A stretch of 46,426 bases of DNA from Azoarcus taiwanensis (GTDB lineage Bacteria; Pseudomonadota; Gammaproteobacteria; Burkholderiales; Rhodocyclaceae), in the NCBI RefSeq assembly GCF_012910885.1, contig NZ_WTVM01000013.1, positions 1 through 46,426 on the forward strand, given 5' to 3'. The translations under genes and the position numbers were made by a program. The notes beneath the pieces were generated by a model, which had not been told where the DNA came from, did not search any database, and saw nothing but the letters and a program-made list of their open reading frames with translations. Position 1 is the first letter of the stretch. Every line of letters begins with the position of its first letter. Shown here piece after piece: positions 42,360-46,426 of the stretch.

Positions 42360-42988
42360 CAGGGCCAGCGCTCCTCGACGATCGCGAGCATCTCGCCACG
42401 AATCGTCGCCGGATCGCGGTCGGCATCGATCACCCGGACTCGCCCGGGATCCGCAGCCGCACGCTCCAGATAGGCGCCCCGGACCCGCTCGAAGAAATCG
42501 CGCCGTTCACGCTCGAAGCGGTCCGGCGCATTGCCAGTGCCGGCAAGGCGTTGCGCCGCGCGTTCCGGCGACAGATCGAAGACCAGTGTCAGGTCGGGCT
42601 GAAAGCCGGGATGCACCCATTGCTCGAGCGCAGCGAACTTCGCCGGATCCAGCCCCCGCCCGCCGACCTGATAGGCGTAGGTTGCGTCCGAAAAACGATC
42701 GGATACCACCCAGCGTCCCGCGTCGAGTGCCGGCCGGATGCGCACCGCGAGATGCTCGCGACGCGCGGCAAACATCAGCATCGCTTCGGTTTCGAGATGC
42801 ATCGGCTGATGCAGCAACAGCTCACGCAAACGCTCGCCGAGTTCTGTGCCACCGGGCTCACGGGTCTGGTCGACGACGCGCCCCTTGCCTTCCAGGTGCG
42901 CCACCAGGGCCGCGATCTGGCTGCTCTTGCCGGCGCCGTCGATGCCTTCGAAGGTGATGAAGCGACCCTTGGTCACGCCTTCACTCAT
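42359..42988 (-). CDS. tmk: Thymidylate kinase
   Basis: Phosphorylates dTMP to dTDP. The 209-residue enzyme has the P-loop [12 protein letters not shown] (residues 13-24), the substrate motif [11 protein letters not shown], the [12 protein letters not shown] box and the LID region around APDRFERE. Length is normal. It overlaps mltG by four bases (ATGA) at its start and holB by one at its end, in the standard mltG-tmk-holB order. Confidence 0.97.
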   Translation of the reverse strand: MSEGVTKGRFITFEGIDGAGKSSQIAALVAHLEGKGRVVDQTREPGGTELGERLRELLLHQPMHLETEAMLMFAARREHLAVRIRPALDAGRWVVSDRFSDATYAYQVGGRGLDPAKFAALEQWVHPGFQPDLTLVFDLSPERAAQRLAGTGNAPDRFERERRDFFERVRGAYLERAAADPGRVRVIDADRDPATIRGEMLAIVEERWP

Positions 42989-43995
42989 CCACCTCTCCCA
43001 CGAATAAACCGATTGACCGCCCGGTTGTGGTCCGCGAGGTTGCGCGAGAACTGGCTGCTGCCATCCCCCCGGGCGACGAAGTAGAAATACTCCGACTCGG
43101 CAGGTTGAACCGCGGCGATCAGCGAATCCCAGCCGGGCATCGCGATCGGCGTCGGCGGCAGGCCGGCACGGGTATAGGTGTTGTACTCATGATCGGTTTC
43201 GAGGTGACGTCTCCTGAGTCGCCCCTCAAACGCCTCACCGAAGCCGTAGATCACCGTCGGGTCGGTTTGCAGCCGCATGCCGATGCGTAGCCGATTGGTG
43301 AACACCGACGAGACCAGCAAGCGGTCGTCTGCAAGACCGGTCTCCTTCTCGATGATTGAGGCAAGAATCAGCGCTTCGTAGGGCGAGCCCAGAGGTACGC
43401 CCGGGTCACGCTGTTCCCAGGCCTGTTCGAGCCGGCGCTGCATCGCCTGATGCGAGACACGGAATACCTCGAGGGCACTGGTGTGACGATCGAACAGATA
43501 AGTGTCCGGGAAGAACAAACCCTCCGGATGAGACTCCGCAGCACCGATTCGAGCGAGAATCTCCTCGTCGCTGAGATCCGCGGTATCAACCCGCACATAG
43601 GGATGGGTTTCGATCGCTCGTCGTACCTGACGGAAGGTCCAGCCTTCGACGATGAGCAACTCGGCGCGCGTGACCTCCCCGCGGTAGAGCTTGTCGATCA
43701 GCTCTCTCGCATTGAGGCCGGTTTGGATCTCGTAGCTGCCCGCAACGATGCGCCCGGCCTTGCCATCGAGCCGGGCAATCCAGTAGAGCGCTTCGGGATG
43801 AACATCAGCCCCGGCGGCCGAAATTTCACGCGCCGCCTGGCGCATATTGAAGCCCCGCTGGACGGTGAACTCAATCGTCGGGGAGGCAAGCGGCAACGGT
43901 CGGTTCGCATACCACCAGGCGGCGCCCAGCGCGGCCGCGGCGAGCATCGAAACGATGGCGAGCAGGAGGATCGACTTAAGAAGAAACGCTTTCAT
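42985..43995 (-). CDS. mltG: Endolytic peptidoglycan transglycosylase MltG
   Basis: Cleaves nascent glycan strands and so sets their length. The 336-residue protein has an N-terminal membrane anchor (about 5-28), a LysM-like region ([17 protein letters not shown]), and the YceG catalytic domain with the glutamate in [14 protein letters not shown], followed by the [12 protein letters not shown] motif. The ATG at 43995 is the one adjacent to the hydrophobic segment; an upstream in-frame start (44055) would add 20 residues. It heads the minus-strand operon and is divergent from ygfZ. Confidence 0.96.
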   Translation of the reverse strand: MKAFLLKSILLLAIVSMLAAAALGAAWWYANRPLPLASPTIEFTVQRGFNMRQAAREISAAGADVHPEALYWIARLDGKAGRIVAGSYEIQTGLNARELIDKLYRGEVTRAELLIVEGWTFRQVRRAIETHPYVRVDTADLSDEEILARIGAAESHPEGLFFPDTYLFDRHTSALEVFRVSHQAMQRRLEQAWEQRDPGVPLGSPYEALILASIIEKETGLADDRLLVSSVFTNRLRIGMRLQTDPTVIYGFGEAFEGRLRRRHLETDHEYNTYTRAGLPPTPIAMPGWDSLIAAVQPAESEYFYFVARGDGSSQFSRNLADHNRAVNRFIRGRGG

Positions 43996-44086
43996 TCGGC
44001 CCGGAGTTGCTGGGTTGAAATCTGACCGACGGATTAAACTCCGACCGGCATGCACGATCCGAGGTTCGGCGTGCGACGCAGCCCAC

Positions 44087-44107
44087 TATAATACTTGATC
44101 AGATCAA
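44087..44107 (+). promoter_or_regulatory. ygfZ promoter -10 and adjoining palindrome
   Basis: A perfect -10 TATAAT (44087-44092), with only a weak -35 upstream, is followed by TTGATCAGATCAA (44095-44107), a perfect odd palindrome lying over the expected start site. It resembles an FNR/ANR half-site pair but with a 3-base rather than 4-base centre. A repressor site is plausible; the identity is open. Confidence 0.5.
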
Positions 44108-44143
44108 TCGACGTTCCGACCCCGACACGAGAACTGGAAAAAC

Positions 44144-45163
44144 ATGACATCGCTCTGGACCGACTATCTCGCCCGCTCGGGCGCAAGCCTCGCCGCCAAC
44201 TCGCTGAGCTTCGACACGCCACCGCCGGCGCCGGGCGAAACCCTGGTCGTGCCACTGTTGCACCTCGGCGTCATTCGCTCCGCAGGTGAAGACTCCGCAT
44301 CGTTCCTGCACAACCTGTTTTCCAACGACGTCAAGAAACTGGCCCGTGACGAAGCCCAGTGGAACAGCTTCAACAGTCCGAAAGGACGCATGCTCGCGAG
44401 CATGTTGCTGTGGTCCGAGGATGGCGGTCACGCGCTCGCCCTCGCCAGCGACATCCTCGTGCCGATGCACAAGAAGCTGTCGATGTACGTGCTGCGAAGC
44501 AAGGTCAAACTGACCGATGCAAGCGGCGACACTGCGCTGATCGGCTTGGCCGGACCGAATGCCGAAGCAATCGCGAACGCACTCGGCCTGCCTGCCGCGA
44601 CCGGCGACATGCGCCAGAGCTCGACCGACGCCCTGCGCGGCATCCGGCTGAACGCCACGACCTACGTGCTTGCGGTAGCGCTTGACCGGGCCGAGTCGGT
44701 TTTCGAGCAGGCACTGTCCGCCGGCGGCATCCGCGCCGGCACCGACGCCTGGCAGTTGGCGATGATTCGTGCCGGTCTGCCGCTGATCACTGCAGCGACA
44801 CAGGAAGAATTCGTCGCGCAAATGCTCAATTACGAACTCATCGGCGGCGTGAACTTCAAGAAAGGCTGTTACCCGGGCCAGGAGATCGTCGCCCGCACGC
44901 AGTACCTCGGCAAACTCAAGAAGCGCATGTACCGGGTGCGTATCGACGCCGAGCAGGCGCCAGCCGCGGGCACTGATCTCTACACCCCCGCGTTCGGCGA
45001 ACAGTCGGCTGGCAAGCTGGTCAATGTCGCGCCCTCGCCCGATGGTGGCTTTGAGGCGCTGGCCGTGATGCAGATCAGCTGCGCCGACACTGGCGAGATC
45101 CACCTCGGCTCGCCCACCGGCACGCTCCTCGTGTTGCTGGATCTCCCCTACTCGGTCGATTGA
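44144..45163 (+). CDS. ygfZ: Folate-binding iron-sulfur maturation protein YgfZ
   Basis: A 339-residue member of the GcvT-like YgfZ family, which helps assemble or repair iron-sulfur clusters using tetrahydrofolate. The hallmark KGCYPGQEIVART is present (about residues 241-253) with the conserved cysteine, and the FLHNLFSNDVK segment near the N-terminus fits too. It is divergent from mltG. The next gene starts two bases after its stop. Confidence 0.95.
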   Translation: MTSLWTDYLARSGASLAANSLSFDTPPPAPGETLVVPLLHLGVIRSAGEDSASFLHNLFSNDVKKLARDEAQWNSFNSPKGRMLASMLLWSEDGGHALALASDILVPMHKKLSMYVLRSKVKLTDASGDTALIGLAGPNAEAIANALGLPAATGDMRQSSTDALRGIRLNATTYVLAVALDRAESVFEQALSAGGIRAGTDAWQLAMIRAGLPLITAATQEEFVAQMLNYELIGGVNFKKGCYPGQEIVARTQYLGKLKKRMYRVRIDAEQAPAAGTDLYTPAFGEQSAGKLVNVAPSPDGGFEALAVMQISCADTGEIHLGSPTGTLLVLLDLPYSVD

Positions 45164-45165
45164 AC

Positions 45166-45492
45166 ATGATCGACGAGACCCGGACCGACGCCAGCATCTA
45201 CGTCTACTACAGGCTGCGCGCCGACGTCTCGAGCGAGACGGCATGCGCTCGGATTGCCACGATGCAGCAGGCGGTCACCGAACGCACTCCAGTCACGGCC
45301 CGACTCATGCGACGGCTCGAGGACACCACTACCTGGATGGAGATCTACGAGCACGTGACCAACGTCCGCGAGTTCGAGGCAGTGCTCGCGGAAGAAGTCG
45401 CCGTTGCCCGACTGGACGATCTCATCGAGCCCGGCTCGGCGCGTCATATCGAGCATTTCGTCGCTATCGGCAGACCGGGCGAGGCCGACTGA
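45166..45492 (+). CDS. DUF4936 family protein
   Basis: A 108-residue small protein of unknown function of the betaproteobacterial DUF4936 type. It reads as a ferredoxin-like alpha/beta fold, with SIYVYYRLRAD, LMRRLEDTTTWMEIYEHV and the C-terminal RHIEHFVAI as conserved strands. The ATG at 45166 is chosen over a TTG at 45160 that would overlap the ygfZ stop. It lies between ygfZ and the NRDE gene, probably in one transcript. Confidence 0.82.
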   Translation: MIDETRTDASIYVYYRLRADVSSETACARIATMQQAVTERTPVTARLMRRLEDTTTWMEIYEHVTNVREFEAVLAEEVAVARLDDLIEPGSARHIEHFVAIGRPGEAD

Positions 45493-45494
45493 CG

Positions 45495-46259
45495 ATGTGT
45501 CTCATCGTTCTGGCCTGGCAGGTTCACCCGGATTACCGCCTGGTGGTCGCTGCGAACCGGGACGAGTTTCGCGAGCGTCCGGCCAGTCCGGCGCATTGGT
45601 GGACCGATGCACCGCACATCCTGGCCGGGCGTGACCTCGAGGCCGGCGGAACCTGGATGGGCCTTACCCGGCAGGGTCGCTTCGCAGCATTGACCAACTA
45701 CCGCGACCCTTCCGGCCATCGTCCCGGCGCGCCGTCACGTGGCACACTGGTGCGTGACTGCCTGTCGGGCAGCGCAGATACCGAATCGACCCTGAACGCA
45801 CTGGCAGGCGTGAGCGGGCAGTACGTTGGCTTCAACCTCTTCGTCTCCGACGGTCGCACGCTGGGCATCCATGAGAGCACCACCGGCGCGGTTCGCAGAC
45901 TCGAGCCGGGTATCTACGGGCTGTCAAACCATGTGCTCAACACCGACTGGCCCAAGCTCAGGCGGGCACGCAGCCAATTCGCCGAAGCACTGAAGACCTT
46001 GCCCGAACCCGAGCCGATGCTCCGACTGCTCCGGGACACCACGCCGGCGGCAGATCACGAGCTCCCCAGCACCGGGGTTTCGCTGGAATGGGAACGCCTG
46101 CTATCGCCGGTATTTGTCAGCACAGCGGACTACGGTACTCGCTGCTCGAGCCTGATTACCATCGGACACGACGGCAACACTCGTTTCAGCGAATGGACCT
46201 GGAACGCGGAGGGCGAGGTCGAAAGCCAGGTCGAGCACCGCTTCACACGCCGATCCTGA
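45495..46259 (+). CDS. NRDE/TANGO2 family protein
   Basis: A 254-residue NRDE protein. It begins MCLIVLAWQVHPDYRLVVAANRDEF, with the invariant second-position cysteine (as in Ntn hydrolases after Met removal) and the name-giving NRDE (residues 21-24); GGTWMGLTRQGRFAALTNYRDP follows. Eukaryotic TANGO2 is linked to acyl-CoA or haem handling; the bacterial role is unknown. The ATG is two bases after the DUF4936 stop. It is convergent with the GNAT gene. Confidence 0.93.
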   Translation: MCLIVLAWQVHPDYRLVVAANRDEFRERPASPAHWWTDAPHILAGRDLEAGGTWMGLTRQGRFAALTNYRDPSGHRPGAPSRGTLVRDCLSGSADTESTLNALAGVSGQYVGFNLFVSDGRTLGIHESTTGAVRRLEPGIYGLSNHVLNTDWPKLRRARSQFAEALKTLPEPEPMLRLLRDTTPAADHELPSTGVSLEWERLLSPVFVSTADYGTRCSSLITIGHDGNTRFSEWTWNAEGEVESQVEHRFTRRS

Positions 46260-46275
46260 CCCAGGCCTGCGCAAT

Positions 46276-46426
46276 TCATAGCCGTCGACGCATCTCACGA
46301 TGGGCGATGCCGGCCTCCATGAATACCTCGCCTTCAGGCTGAAACCCGAAGCGGGCGTAGAAACCCTCGGCGGTCAGCTGCGCATTGAGCACGAGTTGGT
46401 CCATGCCGAGCCGCTTGGCCTCGTCG
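46276..46426 (-). CDS. GNAT acetyltransferase (ElaA-like), 5' part outside window
   Basis: Only the last 50 codons are visible. They read LVLNAQLTAEGFYARFGF, then GEVFMEAGIAHREMRR before the stop at 46276. The FYxxxGF acetyl-CoA-site ending and the EAGIxHxxM tail are typical of ElaA-type GNAT enzymes. The gene enters the window from the right edge on the minus strand. The substrate is unknown. Confidence 0.85.
   Translation of the reverse strand, partial: DEAKRLGMDQLVLNAQLTAEGFYARFGFQPEGEVFMEAGIAHREMRRRL

Overview
The window is a chromosomal segment of a GC-rich betaproteobacterium, most likely a member of the Rhodocyclales (Azoarcus/Thauera/Aromatoleum type). This is inferred from gene content and order (yceD-rpmF-plsX-fabH; rluC divergent from rne; mltG-tmk-holB-pilZ-tatD; DUF3334 and DUF4936 proteins), not from a database search. 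Most of the segment is conserved housekeeping DNA, packed with short or 4-base ATGA gene overlaps. No insertion sequence, prophage, integrase or CRISPR array is visible.

Layout. 1-2.7 kb (minus): YceD, ribosomal protein L32, PlsX and FabH (cut by the window edge), with an intrinsic terminator between rpmF and plsX. 2.7-6.0 kb: a Maf/YceF pyrophosphatase and a tetrapyrrole-methylase-fold methyltransferase on plus; RluC, a HAD phosphatase and a Rieske protein on minus. 6.0-9.5 kb: RNase E behind a long leader that holds a strong promoter match and a terminator-like hairpin. 9.5-13.5 kb: a low-molecular-weight phosphatase and UvrB, divergent from an aromatic/aspartate aminotransferase. 13.5-13.8 kb: two tRNA-Asn genes with a promoter and terminator.

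13.9-21 kb looks accessory: a secreted protein with a HEXXH zinc-protease motif, a SAM methyltransferase divergent from a GlxA-type regulator, an ArsR-ArsP pair likely for organoarsenical efflux, a DUF3334 (CheX-like) protein, and a possible small RNA ending in a terminator. 21-30 kb: a Lon-like protease, MoaA, RmuC, a large FtsX-type permease and an M20 amidohydrolase.

30.2-39.6 kb (plus): a transglutaminase-DUF2126 protein, a circularly permuted ATP-grasp fused to alpha-E, a second transglutaminase, a histone-deacetylase-like hydrolase, a NYN-LOTUS protein and a DUF429 protein. The first three correspond to a predicted but uncharacterised peptide-ligation or tagging system. This is the best candidate in the window for undescribed biology.

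39.6-44 kb (minus): MltG, Tmk, HolB, PilZ, TatD and an exported ankyrin protein in one compact operon. The pilZ reading frame appears broken by a small internal deletion. 44.1-46.4 kb: YgfZ, a DUF4936 protein, an NRDE/TANGO2 protein and the end of a GNAT acetyltransferase.

All calls come from reading the sequence and remembered family motifs; no alignment, folding or expression data were available.
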